Position numbers and translations under genes: made by a program. A stretch of 64,000 bases of DNA from positions 248,001 through 312,000 of the forward strand of contig NZ_JACHGV010000006.1 in assembly GCF_014202475.1 (NCBI RefSeq), written 5' to 3'. Shown piece after piece: positions 25,423 to 33,831 of this stretch; position 1 is the stretch's first letter, and each line of letters begins with the position of its first letter. Origin of the DNA: Streptomyces paradoxus (GTDB taxonomy: Bacteria; Actinomycetota; Actinomycetes; Streptomycetales; Streptomycetaceae). A model generated the notes under the pieces. That model saw only the letters and a program-made list of their open reading frames with translations, was not told the DNA's origin and made no database searches.

Positions 25423-25675
25423 GTGGGCCCCCCGGGTGGCTCGGTGCCGCCAGGTTAGTGGTTCCGCCTTCACACGGGGTGTGAACGGAGTGCCCGAATC
25501 CGCAGGGTGTGCGCGCTGTCGCTGAGAGTCGCCGGCCGGTTTGACTGAACTGCCTCGAAAGAGGCCGGCCGGGCCGCCGGCTCCCCCTCGTACAGTGCGG
25601 CGGCCCGCACCCGCCGTCCGCCCGGCCGCCTGCCCGACACTCCGTGGCGGGGCGGACGGCATCGCCGGCCGCCCC

Positions 25676-25744
25676 GAGGGGCGCGGGGGACTGCGCGACG
25701 AGCCACGACGATCCCGCAGCCGCCGCCGACGCGCAGTCCCGCGG
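25676..25744. repeat. Dispersed Streptomyces intergenic repeat / pheT terminator
   Basis: GGGACTGCGCG (25687-25697) and CGCGCAGTCCC (25730-25740) pair perfectly across a loop containing AGCCACGACG and CCGCAGCCGCC. I recognise this as the widespread GGGGCGCGGGGAACTGCGCGA-type repeat of streptomycetes. It sits at the 3' end of pheT and can act as its terminator. The rest of 25423-25747 shows no gene. Confidence 0.65.
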
Positions 25745-25747
25745 GCG

Positions 25748-28261
25748 CTAACTCCGCAGCTCGGCTCCGACACGCTCGCCCGCGAGGGCGACCGCCGCGT
25801 CCCGGGCCGCAGAGGCCTCGTCCACGGTCAGGGTCCGGTCGGCCGCCCGGAACCGCAGCGCATAGGCGAGGGACTTCCGTCCGTCGCCCAGCTGCTCCGC
25901 GTTCTCGTAGACGTCGAACAGCCGGATCGACTCCAGCAGTTCGCCGGCTCCCGCACGCAGGGCCTCCTCGACCTCCGCCGCCGGGACGACGGCGTCGACG
26001 ACCAGGGCGACGTCCTGCGTGGCGACGGGGAACGTGGAGATCCGCGGCGCCGCGGCCGTGGCGTCACCGGCGGCCTCCACCGCGTCCAGGTCGATCTCCA
26101 TCGCGCAGCTGCGCGCGGGCAGCCCGAGGGCCTTCACGACCCGCGGGTGCAGCTCGCCCGCGTGCCCCACGACCCGCTCGGCACCGTCCACGGTGACCAC
26201 GAGCTCGGCACACCGCCCGGGGTGCCACGGCCCGTACTGCCCCTTGCGGATGACGAGTTCGGCACCGGCCTCGCGGGCGACGGACCGGGCGGCCTCGACC
26301 GCGTCGGCCCAGTCGGCCGGACGGCCCTTGCCCCACCAGCCGGCCTGCTCGCGCGCACCGGCGAGAACGACGGCCACGTGCCGCGGCTGGTCGGGCAGCG
26401 CCGCGTCCAGCTCGGCGAGCTCCTCGTCGGTCGGGCGGCGGTCGACGGGCAGCACGGCCGCGGTCCGCCGCTCCTCGCGCGGCCGGAAGACCAGACCGGT
26501 TTCGAACAGCGCGAGGTCGTGCGAGCCCCGGCCGTCGTTGCGGCGCAGGGCGGCGAGCAGGCCCGGCAGCAGCGACGTGCGCAGCGCGGGCTCCTCGTCG
26601 CTCAGCGGGTTGCTGAGCTTCACGACGCGGCGGGCCGGGTCGTCCGCTTCCAGGCCGAGCTGGTCGAAGACCTGCTCACTGATGAACGGGTAGTTCAGCG
26701 CCTCGACGTACCCGGCACCGGCCAGCGCACGGCCCACGCGGCGGTGCAGCCGCTGCCGGCCGGTCAGGCCGAGGCCCGCCGGCGGCTTGGGCAGCGTGGA
26801 GGGCAGGTTCTCGTAGCCCTCCAGCCGGATGACCTCTTCGGCCAGGTCGTTCGGGTCGGTGAGGTCGGGCCGCCAGGACGGCACGGTGACGATCAGCTCG
26901 TCCTGCCCGTACACGTCGCAGCCGACCTCCTGGAGGCGGCGCACGACGGTCTCGCGGCCGTAGACGACGCCCGCGACCTTGTCCGGGTGGTCGGCCGGGA
27001 GGGTGATCGTGTGCGGCGCGGAGGGGGCCAGGATCTCGGTGACGCCGGCCTCGGCGGTGCCTCCGGCGAGCAGGACCAGCAGGTCGACCGTGCGCTGAGC
27101 GGCAGCGGCGGCGGCCTGCGGGTCGATGCCGCGCTCGAAGCGCCGGGACGCCTCCGAGGACAGCTTGTGGCGGCGGGCCGTGCGCGCGATCGACACCGCG
27201 TCGAAGTGCGCGGCCTCGATGACGACGTCCGCCGTCGTGTTCTCGGCGTTGTCGTGGTCGGCGATCTCCGTGTTGGCGCCGCCCATGACGCCGGCGAGCC
27301 CGATGGGGCCCCGGTCGTCGGTGATCACCAGGTCCTCGGCGTCCAGCGTGCGCTTGACACCGTCGAGGGTGGTGAGCTTCTCGCCCGCCTCGGCCCGGCG
27401 CACGCCGATCGTGCCCTGGACCAGGCCGCGGTCGTAGGCGTGCAGCGGCTGGCCGAGCTCCATCATCACGTAGTTCGTGACGTCGACGGCGAGGGAGACC
27501 GGGCGCATGCCGACCTTCTGCAGCCGGCGCTGGAGCCAGATCGGGGAGCGGGCCTCGGCGCTCAGGCCGGTCACCGTACGGGCGGTGAAGCGGTCGCAGC
27601 CGGCGGGGTCCGAGATCCGCACCGGGTAGCCGTAGGCGTTCGGGCCGGGCACGTCGATCAGGGCGGGGTCGCGCAGCGGCAGGCCGTAGGCGATGGCGGT
27701 CTCGCGGGCCACGCCGCGGATGGACAGGCAGTCGCCGCGGTTGGCGGTGACGGCGATGTCCAGGACCTCGTCGACGAGCTCCAGGAGCTCGATGGCGTCC
27801 TTGCCGACCTCGGTCTCCGGCGGCAGGACGATGATGCCCTTGGTGCCGTCGTCGCCCATGCCCAGCTCGTCGCCGGAGCAGATCATGCCGTGCGAGTTCC
27901 TGCCGTACGTCTTGCGCGCGGAGATCGTGAAACCGCCGGGCAGCGAGGCGCCGGGCAGGACCACGACGACCTTGTCGCCGACCGCGAAGTTACGGGCGCC
28001 GCAGACGATCTCCTGGGGCTCGCCGGTGCCGTTGGCCTGGCCGACGTCGACGGTGCAGAAGCGGATCGGCTTCTTGAAGCCCTCCAGCTCCTCGATGGTC
28101 AGCACCTGGCCGACGACCAGCGGCCCCTTGAGGTCGGCACCGAGCTGCTCGACGGTCTCGACCTCCAGACCGGCGGAAATGAGCTTGGCCTGGACGTCGC
28201 GGCCGGTCTCGGTGGCCGGCAGGTCGACGTACTCCCGCAGCCAAGAAAGCGGGACCCGCAT
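25748..28261 (-). CDS. pheT: Phenylalanyl-tRNA synthetase beta subunit
   Basis: 837 residues, the normal length. With PheS it charges tRNA-Phe as an alpha2-beta2 enzyme. Domains seen: N-terminal MRVPLSWLREYVDLP, OB-fold tRNA-binding domain (about 40-150, VVGQVLTIEELEGFKKPIRF), B3/B4 editing domain (RLEGYENLPSTLP lies just after it), the synthetase-like B6-B7 region, and the C-terminal anticodon-binding FDX-ACB domain ending VALAGERVGAELRS. The ATG shares one base with the pheS stop (TGATG), so translation is coupled. Confidence 0.97.
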   Translation of the reverse strand: MRVPLSWLREYVDLPATETGRDVQAKLISAGLEVETVEQLGADLKGPLVVGQVLTIEELEGFKKPIRFCTVDVGQANGTGEPQEIVCGARNFAVGDKVVVVLPGASLPGGFTISARKTYGRNSHGMICSGDELGMGDDGTKGIIVLPPETEVGKDAIELLELVDEVLDIAVTANRGDCLSIRGVARETAIAYGLPLRDPALIDVPGPNAYGYPVRISDPAGCDRFTARTVTGLSAEARSPIWLQRRLQKVGMRPVSLAVDVTNYVMMELGQPLHAYDRGLVQGTIGVRRAEAGEKLTTLDGVKRTLDAEDLVITDDRGPIGLAGVMGGANTEIADHDNAENTTADVVIEAAHFDAVSIARTARRHKLSSEASRRFERGIDPQAAAAAAQRTVDLLVLLAGGTAEAGVTEILAPSAPHTITLPADHPDKVAGVVYGRETVVRRLQEVGCDVYGQDELIVTVPSWRPDLTDPNDLAEEVIRLEGYENLPSTLPKPPAGLGLTGRQRLHRRVGRALAGAGYVEALNYPFISEQVFDQLGLEADDPARRVVKLSNPLSDEEPALRTSLLPGLLAALRRNDGRGSHDLALFETGLVFRPREERRTAAVLPVDRRPTDEELAELDAALPDQPRHVAVVLAGAREQAGWWGKGRPADWADAVEAARSVAREAGAELVIRKGQYGPWHPGRCAELVVTVDGAERVVGHAGELHPRVVKALGLPARSCAMEIDLDAVEAAGDATAAAPRISTFPVATQDVALVVDAVVPAAEVEEALRAGAGELLESIRLFDVYENAEQLGDGRKSLAYALRFRAADRTLTVDEASAARDAAVALAGERVGAELRS

Positions 28262-29382
28262 CAGATCTCCATCCCGAACGGCCGGGTGAACCGGACGTCA
28301 CCCTCGACCATGTCTCGCATGTCCTCGACGTTGTGGCGGAACATCAGCATCCGCTCGATGCCGAACCCGAAGGCGAAGCCGCTGTACTTCTCCGGGTCGA
28401 CGCCGCAGGCGGTCAGCACCTTGGGGTTGACCATGCCGCAGCCGCCGAGCTCGATCCAGCCCTCGCTGGAGCAGGTGCGGCAAGGCCGGTCGGGGTTGCC
28501 GACGGACTCGCCGCGGCACACGTAGCACACCATGTCCATCTCGGCGGACGGCTCGGTGAAGGGGAAGAAGTTGGGCCGCAGCCGGGTCTTCATGCCCTCG
28601 CCGAACAGCGCCGTGACCATGTGGTCGAGGGTGCCCTTGAGGTCGGCCATGGTGAGGCCCTCGTCGACGGCGAGCAGCTCGACCTGGCGGAAGACGGGGG
28701 TGTGCGTGGCGTCCAGCTCGTCGGTGCGGTAGACGACACCGGGGCAGATCACGTAGACCGGCAGGTCGCGCTGCAGCAGCGAACGGATCTGCACGGGCGA
28801 GGTGTGGGTGCGCAGCACGACGCCGGAGTCGGAACCGCCGTCGGCGTTCTGCACGAAGAAGGTGTCCTGCTCGCCGCGGGCCGGGTGGTCCGGGCCGATG
28901 TTGAGGGCGTCGAAGTTGAACCACTCGGCCTCGACCTCGGGCCCCTCGGCGACCTCGTAGCCCATGGCCACGAACACGTCCTCGATGCGCTCCGACAGCG
29001 TGGTCAGCGGGTGCCGGGCACCGGCGGCGACGCGGTCGTAGGGCAGCGTGACGTCCACCGCCTCCTCGACGAGGACGCGCGCGTCCCGCTCGGCCTCCAG
29101 TTCCACCTGGCGGGCGGCGAGGGCCTTGTTCACGGCGCCGCGGGCCTGGCCGACACGCTTGCCAGCCTCGGCCTTGGCGTGCGGGGGCAGGGCGCCGATC
29201 TCGCGGTTGGCGAGGGCCAGCGGGGAGGCGGGGCCGGTCTGGGCGACCTTGGCCTCGTGGAGTGCGTCGAGGGAGTCCGCGGCGGCGAAGGCGGCGAGCG
29301 CCTCGTCCCGCATGCGCTCGATCTCTTCCGGTTTCAACGTCTCGACCTCGACAGGGTCGTACGACTTATTCGGTGCCGACAT
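28261..29382 (-). CDS. pheS: Phenylalanyl-tRNA synthetase alpha subunit
   Basis: 373 residues, catalytic subunit. The N-terminal coiled-coil (KVGQ-like ALANREIGALPPHAKAEAGK) is followed by the class II core: motif 2 around VVYRTDELDATHTPVFRQ and motif 3 GFAFGFGIERMLMFRH. It has a CYVC...CRTC four-cysteine insert that probably binds zinc, found in many bacterial PheS. ATG 29382 with GGGAAGAG directly before it. First gene of pheST; a -10 TAGACT is about 90 bp upstream. Confidence 0.97.
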   Translation of the reverse strand: MSAPNKSYDPVEVETLKPEEIERMRDEALAAFAAADSLDALHEAKVAQTGPASPLALANREIGALPPHAKAEAGKRVGQARGAVNKALAARQVELEAERDARVLVEEAVDVTLPYDRVAAGARHPLTTLSERIEDVFVAMGYEVAEGPEVEAEWFNFDALNIGPDHPARGEQDTFFVQNADGGSDSGVVLRTHTSPVQIRSLLQRDLPVYVICPGVVYRTDELDATHTPVFRQVELLAVDEGLTMADLKGTLDHMVTALFGEGMKTRLRPNFFPFTEPSAEMDMVCYVCRGESVGNPDRPCRTCSSEGWIELGGCGMVNPKVLTACGVDPEKYSGFAFGFGIERMLMFRHNVEDMRDMVEGDVRFTRPFGMEI

Positions 29383-29470
29383 CTCTTCCCGTGCTTCCGA
29401 TTGGCTGGCTGGAGGTCCCCGTCTCCGACTCGGACGGCCGCCTGAAGGGACACAAAGGTGCCAATGGCCG

Positions 29471-29476
29471 AGTCTA
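29471..29476 (-). promoter_or_regulatory. Candidate -10 element of pheST (TAGACT)
   Basis: The minus strand reads GTTAGACTCGG. The -10 fits the HrdB TAnnnT pattern and would start transcription about 80 nt before pheS. The -35 is poor. I saw no T-box or Phe-rich leader peptide in between. Confidence 0.35.
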
Positions 29477-29510
29477 ACGGGGTGGAGGTACGCGAATGCG
29501 CCCGCGGTGC

Positions 29511-30653
29511 TCAGGCGAGATAGGCCGGAGCGCTCACGGGCAACGTAAATCGGAACTCGGCGCCTGCGCCGGGGGCGCGGCCGACCGTGATGGTGCCGCC
29601 GTGGGCCTCGACGATGCCCTTGACGATGTAGAGCCCGAGGCCCGTCCCGCCGCGCTTGCTGCCCCGCCAGAAGCGGGTGAAGACGCGGTTCATGGACTCC
29701 TCCGGGATGCCGGGCCCCTCGTCGCTCACCGTGACCGACGTACCAGTGTCCTCGTCCTCGCGGGGGGACGCCGTGGCCGTGACGTCGATCGTGACAGTTC
29801 CCTCGCCGTGCCGCACGGCATTTTCGAGCAGGTTGCTGAGCACCTGGTCGATCTTGTCGGGGTCGGCCCACAGGTCGGGCAGCGGCTGCTGGACGCGCAG
29901 CAGGAACCGGTCGGCGGGCTGCCCGGCGGCGACGTAGGCCTGGATGTGCCGGCCGACGGCGGCGCCGATGTCGACGGGCTGGCGGCGCACCTCCAGGCGG
30001 CCGGAGTCGATCCGGGAGATGTCGAGCAGCTCGGCGATGAGCCGGGTGACCCGGTCGGCGTCGGCGTCGACGGTCTCCAGCATGAGCCGCTTCTGGTCGT
30101 CGGTGAAGCGTTCCCACTTGGCCAGCAGTGTGGCGGTGAAGCCCTTGACGGAGGTCAGCGGGGAGCGCAGTTCGTGGGCGACGGTGGCGATCAGCTCGGC
30201 GTGGCTGCGCTCGGTGCGGCGGCGGGCCTCGGTGTCGCGCAGGGTGACGACCAGGCGCCGGAGGGGCCCGGTGGGCCGGGTGCGTACGTAGCGCGCGGAG
30301 ACCAGCACCTCACGGCCGCCGGGCAGGAGCAGATTGCGCTCGGGCTGTCCGACGCGGATGGCGAGGCCGCCGTACGGGTCGGTCAGCTGCCACCAGCGCC
30401 GGCCTTCCAGGTCCTCTAAGGGCAGGGCCTTCTCCAGCCGCTGCCCGAGGGCGTCCCGGGCGCGGACGGCGGTGATGCGCTCGGCGGCCGCGTTGAAGCA
30501 GATGACGTGGCCCTGCTCGTCGGCGACGACGAGCCCGTCGGGCAGGTGGTCGGGGTCGATGCCGAGGCCGGCGGGATCACCGGGTGGCCGGGACGCGGCG
30601 GGCGGGCTCCCGGCGTCCTGGGCTCCCGGTGCGCTGCTCGTGCCGACGCTCAT
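29511..30653 (-). CDS. PAS-domain sensor histidine kinase (soluble)
   Basis: 380 residues, no TM segment. A PAS domain (about 33-140, LPDGLVVADEQGHVICFNAA) precedes the phospho-acceptor helix VAHELRSPLTSVKGF. The ATPase follows with N-box SNLLENAVRHGEG, G1 SDEGPGIPEE and G2 GGTGLGLYIVKGI. It probably senses a cytoplasmic signal. No response regulator gene is adjacent, so it is an orphan kinase. It lies between the rRNA methyltransferase gene and pheST on the same strand. Confidence 0.9.
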   Translation of the reverse strand: MSVGTSSAPGAQDAGSPPAASRPPGDPAGLGIDPDHLPDGLVVADEQGHVICFNAAAERITAVRARDALGQRLEKALPLEDLEGRRWWQLTDPYGGLAIRVGQPERNLLLPGGREVLVSARYVRTRPTGPLRRLVVTLRDTEARRRTERSHAELIATVAHELRSPLTSVKGFTATLLAKWERFTDDQKRLMLETVDADADRVTRLIAELLDISRIDSGRLEVRRQPVDIGAAVGRHIQAYVAAGQPADRFLLRVQQPLPDLWADPDKIDQVLSNLLENAVRHGEGTVTIDVTATASPREDEDTGTSVTVSDEGPGIPEESMNRVFTRFWRGSKRGGTGLGLYIVKGIVEAHGGTITVGRAPGAGAEFRFTLPVSAPAYLA

Positions 30654-30706
30654 CCCCGTACCCCACCTCCAAGGCTCCGCAGAGGGGTCCTGAGCTGGTC
30701 ACCCTA

Positions 30707-31567
30707 CTAGTTCCCGGTGACGGAGCGGCACCCTCCGGAGGCGCGCTGTGCACGCGCCGACGCATAGAGACATACGGCGGCGGCGGTGGCGAGGTTCAGG
30801 CTCTCGGCCTTCCCGTGGATCGGGACGCGGACGACGGCGTCGGTGAGGGCACGGGTCTCCTCCGGCAGGCCCCAGGCCTCGTTGCCGAAGACCCAGGCGG
30901 TGGGCCCGCCCATGGTGCCCTTGTCGAGCTCGTCGTCGAGGTCGCGGTCGCCCGCTCCGTCGGCGGCGAGGATCCGGACACCGGCCTCCCGCAGCCCCTC
31001 CACGGCCTGCTCCACGGGGACGCCGACGGCGACGGGCAGGTGGAACAGGGAGCCGACGGAGGCGCGGACGGCCTTGGGGTTGTACACGTCGACGGAGGCG
31101 TCGGTCAGGACGACCGCCTCGGCCCCGGCGGCGTCGGCGCAGCGCAGCACGGTCCCGGCGTTGCCCGGGTCGCGGACGTTGGCGAGGAGGGCGACGAGCC
31201 GGGGGCGGGCCGCGAGGACCTCCTCGAAGGGCGTGTCCAGGAACCGGCAGACGCCCACGAGGCCCTGCGGGGTGACGGTGGTGGAGATGTCGGCGATGAC
31301 CTGCTCGGCCGCGAGGTGCACCCGGGCTCCGGCGTCCCGGGCGGCCCCGACGATGTCGGCGTGGCGCTCGGCGGCCTCCAGCGTCGTGAACAGCTCCACG
31401 AGCGTGGCCCCGGCCTCGGTGCGGTGCCCCGCGGCCTCCCGCACGGCCTGCGGCCCCTCCGCCAGGAACAGCCGGTCCTTCCCCCTGAAGTTCCGCTTCG
31501 CCAGCCGCCGCGCGGCCAGGACGCGGGGGGAGCGGGGGGAGACGAGCTCGGGGGTGGCAGGCGGCAT
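30707..31567 (-). CDS. TrmH/SpoU family RNA 2'-O-methyltransferase
   Basis: 286 residues. The SPOUT knot motifs are clear: motif 1 ANVRDPGNAGTVLRCADAAG (about 149-168), motif 2 WVFGNEAWGLPEETR and motif 3 VPIHGKAESLNLATAAAVCL. The N-terminal substrate-binding domain (LAARRLAKRNFRGKDRLFLA) is the RlmB/TsnR type. It methylates 23S rRNA or tRNA ribose; the exact site is unknown. It follows rplT after a hairpin, so it is either a separate transcript or expressed by readthrough. Confidence 0.9.
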   Translation of the reverse strand: MPPATPELVSPRSPRVLAARRLAKRNFRGKDRLFLAEGPQAVREAAGHRTEAGATLVELFTTLEAAERHADIVGAARDAGARVHLAAEQVIADISTTVTPQGLVGVCRFLDTPFEEVLAARPRLVALLANVRDPGNAGTVLRCADAAGAEAVVLTDASVDVYNPKAVRASVGSLFHLPVAVGVPVEQAVEGLREAGVRILAADGAGDRDLDDELDKGTMGGPTAWVFGNEAWGLPEETRALTDAVVRVPIHGKAESLNLATAAAVCLYASARAQRASGGCRSVTGN

Positions 31568-31607
31568 CCTGTTCGCTTTCTCGGTAACTGCACAGCAGGA
31601 CCCGCAG

Positions 31608-31637
31608 ACCGACCGGCCTGCGGGTCCTTCAGTTCGC
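31608..31637 (-). terminator. Terminator of infC-rpmI-rplT
   Basis: GGACCCGCAG (31608-31617) pairs perfectly with CTGCGGGTCC (31628-31637) over a 10-nt loop, 18 bp past the rplT stop. Confidence 0.75.
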
Positions 31638-31654
31638 GTCGGCCTGGGCCGGCG

Positions 31655-32038
31655 TCACGCAGCCTTCGGCGCGTTCACGTCGCTCGGCAGCGCCTTCTGG
31701 GCGACCTCGACGAGGGCGGCGAACGCACCGGCGTCGTTGACGGCCAGCTCGGCCAGGATCTTGCGGTCGACCTCGACGTTCGCGGCCTTCAGACCCTGGA
31801 TGAAGCGGTTGTAGGTCATGCCGTTGGCGCGGGCAGCGGCGTTGATGCGCTGGATCCACAGCTGACGGAAGTCGCCCTTGCGCTTTTTGCGGTCGTTGTA
31901 GTTGTAGACCAGCGAGTGGGTGACCTGCTCCTTGGCCTTGCGGTACAGGCGCGAGCGCTGACCGCGGTAGCCGGAGGCCTGCTCGAGGATCGCCCGGCGC
32001 TTCTTGTGGGCGTTGACTGCCCGCTTGACGCGTGCCAC
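31655..32038 (-). CDS. rplT: 50S ribosomal protein L20
   Basis: 127 residues, normal length. MARVKRAVNAHKKRRAILEQ then ASGYRGQRSRLYRKAKEQ, followed by YNDRKKRKGDFRQLWIQRIN, are the conserved L20 stretches. Binds 23S rRNA early in 50S assembly. Third gene of the operon; L20 often represses such operons by binding a leader or inter-gene RNA. Confidence 0.98.
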   Translation of the reverse strand: MARVKRAVNAHKKRRAILEQASGYRGQRSRLYRKAKEQVTHSLVYNYNDRKKRKGDFRQLWIQRINAAARANGMTYNRFIQGLKAANVEVDRKILAELAVNDAGAFAALVEVAQKALPSDVNAPKAA

Positions 32039-32136
32039 TTGTTAACTCCTTGTAGCGGGGTCGTGGGGGTGCTCACACGACCCGAAATCGATTGGGTCCC
32101 GGTCTGACGTACGTCCGGCGCTCACGCGCCCGGACG

Positions 32137-32331
32137 TCACTTGCCGAGAAGCTTCTTGATCTTCGCGGCGTCGCCCGGGGCCATCTCGGCGTTGCCGGTG
32201 AGGCGACGCGTCACGCGGGACGACTTGTGCTCGAGCAGGTGGCGCTTGCCGGCGCGCTCGCGCAGCACCTTGCCGGAGCCGGTGATCTTGAAGCGCTTGC
32301 TGGCACCGCTGTGCGACTTGTTCTTCGGCAT
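32137..32331 (-). CDS. rpmI: 50S ribosomal protein L35
   Basis: 64 residues: MPKNKSHSGASKRFKITGSG, KHLLEHKSSRVTRRL-like segment (here RHLLEHKSSRVTRRLTG) and final AKIKKLLGK. Standard L35. It is preceded by a long hairpin in the infC-rpmI spacer and followed 98 bp later by rplT. Confidence 0.98.
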   Translation of the reverse strand: MPKNKSHSGASKRFKITGSGKVLRERAGKRHLLEHKSSRVTRRLTGNAEMAPGDAAKIKKLLGK

Positions 32332-32356
32332 AGCGCCGTTCTCTCCTCGTCGGTGG

Positions 32357-32396
32357 CGCTCCGGTGCCCGGTCGCGAAACCGGGCACGGTGGAGCG
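32357..32396 (-). other. Hairpin in the infC-rpmI spacer
   Basis: GTGCCCGGT (32364-32372) pairs with ACCGGGCAC (32379-32387), extended by CGCTCC (32357-32362) and GGAGCG (32391-32396). It is just upstream of rpmI and could be an L20 binding, processing or attenuation site. Confidence 0.5.
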
Positions 32397-32439
32397 TCGT
32401 CTTGTATCGGTTACTTCCTGGGACTGGCGTCCCGGGGAG

Positions 32440-33078
32440 TCACGCCTCGGCGGGCTCCTCAGCCGGCGCCTCGGTCTCCGCGGCGTTCTGCGACTTGCCG
32501 GGGTTGGCCTTCGCTTCCGCCTTGCGGGCTTCCTGCGCCTGGCGAGCCTCGGCCATCGCCTCGGTCTTCTTCTTGTGCGGACCGAGAACCATGATCATGT
32601 TCCGGCCGTCCTGCTTCGGGTTCGACTCGACGAAACCGAGGTCCTGGACGTCCTCCGCGAGACGCTGCAGCAGTCGGTAGCCCAGCTCGGGACGGGACTG
32701 CTCGCGACCACGGAACATGATCGTGATCTTGACCTTGTCGCCCTGCTTGAGGAACCGGACGACGTGACCCTTCTTGGTGTCATAGTCGTGCGGGTCGATC
32801 TTCGGCCGGAGCTTCATCTCCTTGATGACCGTGTGCGCCTGGTTCTTGCGCGCCTCACGGGCCTTCATGGCCGACTCGTACTTGAACTTCCCGTAGTCCA
32901 TGAGCTTGCACACGGGCGGACGGGCGTTCGCCGCGACCTCGACCAGGTCCAGGTCGTACTCCTGCGCAAGCTCCAGTGCCTTGGCCAGGGGGACGATGCC
33001 CACCTGCTCGCCACTGGGACCGACAAGTCGCACCTCGGGAACGCGAATCCGGTCGTTGATGCGGGGCTCGGCGCTGAT
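32440..33078 (-). CDS. infC: Translation initiation factor IF-3, AUC start codon
   Basis: 212 residues. Read from ATC at 33078-33076 the protein starts (M)SAEPRINDRIRVPEVRLVGP, the conserved IF-3 N-terminus. GAGGAGG lies 4 nt before that ATC, while the first in-frame GTG (33033) would delete the N-terminal domain start. The two domains are joined by a linker helix (YESAMKAREARKNQ), with the C-domain RGREQSRPELGYRLLQRLAE. The Ala/Glu-rich tail after PHKKKTEAMA is usual in actinobacteria. A rare start codon lets IF-3 limit its own synthesis, as shown for the E. coli AUU start. First gene of the operon. Confidence 0.95.
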   Translation of the reverse strand: MSAEPRINDRIRVPEVRLVGPSGEQVGIVPLAKALELAQEYDLDLVEVAANARPPVCKLMDYGKFKYESAMKAREARKNQAHTVIKEMKLRPKIDPHDYDTKKGHVVRFLKQGDKVKITIMFRGREQSRPELGYRLLQRLAEDVQDLGFVESNPKQDGRNMIMVLGPHKKKTEAMAEARQAQEARKAEAKANPGKSQNAAETEAPAEEPAEA

Positions 33079-33160
33079 GGATCCTCCTCGGTAGCACCAC
33101 GCGACGGTCTGGCGGACGGCCGCGTAACGTCTTGTATCGATAGACCTAACCGCGCCGGTG

Positions 33161-33194
33161 CAACAAAAATGCCCCGGACGATCCCAGGCGGGGC
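33161..33194 (-). terminator. Leader terminator (attenuator) before infC
   Basis: On the minus strand GCCCCG and CGGGGC (33189-33194 and 33171-33176) form a hairpin with a 12-nt loop, followed by ATTTTTGTT. It lies about 83 nt before the infC start and after the likely promoter. A U-tract is rare in this window. It therefore looks like a genuine attenuator in the 5' leader. Confidence 0.6.
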
Positions 33195-33377
33195 TCCTCG
33201 AACTACCGGAGCACCGCCGCGGGGGGCCGCGGGGCGCGCTTTCGGACGGATCGCCGACACTGGGGACGGGACCGCCTGACCGGTGACCCGCCGCCCGGAG
33301 GGCGATCGGGTGGGAGTTCGAAAGCCTCCACTTGTGGGCCGGGCTCGCGGGCTGTGGGGCACACGTGTCCGACCGGT

Positions 33378-33401
33378 CGTTACACGAGGTTACCAGTAAC
33401 G
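33378..33401. promoter_or_regulatory. Inverted repeats in the infC/DUF1844 promoter region
   Basis: CGTTAC (33378-33383) and GTAACG (33396-33401) enclose GTTAC-CA-GTAAC (33389-33400). The A+T-rich position between divergent genes suits a promoter or operator of the infC leader. Confidence 0.35.
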
Positions 33402-33474
33402 GCAGGCGACGGCCAATCGGGACGGACCGGGGTCACGTGGGGGGCGTCCGCTCGCTGCGCCTATCGTGTGGGGC

Positions 33475-33831
33475 ATGAGTGAGACCCCTCCTGAGTCCCC
33501 CGACTTCGACGCCATGGCCCGCGACATCGCCGAGGTCCCGGCGGTCGAGGTGATCGTGACGGTCGCCGTCAACCTGATGAGCGCCGCGGCCGTGAAGCTC
33601 GGTCTGACCGAGGAGGGCGAGAAGCACAAGGACCTGGACGAGGCCCGCAAGCTGGTCCACGCCCTGGCCGGTCTGCTGGACGCCACGGCGACCGAGATCA
33701 GCTCCTTCCACGCGGCGCCCCTGCGCGACGGCCTGAAGTCGCTCCAGCTGGCGTTCCGCGAGGCCTCGCTCGTCCCGGACGAGCCGGGCCAGGGACCGGG
33801 CGAGAAGTACACGGGCCCGGTCTACGGCTAG
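33475..33831 (+). CDS. DUF1844 family protein
   Basis: 118 residues. The domain is DIAEVPAVEVIVTVAVNLMS, AAAVKLGLTEE and LDEARKLVHALAGLLD, an all-helical fold of unknown function that sits next to infC in many actinobacteria. ATG 33475 without a strong ribosome site. The stop overlaps the convergent SseB gene by 4 bp. Confidence 0.85.
   Translation: MSETPPESPDFDAMARDIAEVPAVEVIVTVAVNLMSAAAVKLGLTEEGEKHKDLDEARKLVHALAGLLDATATEISSFHAAPLRDGLKSLQLAFREASLVPDEPGQGPGEKYTGPVYG

Noticed and set aside
29383..29510. T-box or attenuator for pheST
   Set aside because: No T-box core, Phe codon run or U-tract hairpin seen; only a -10 candidate.
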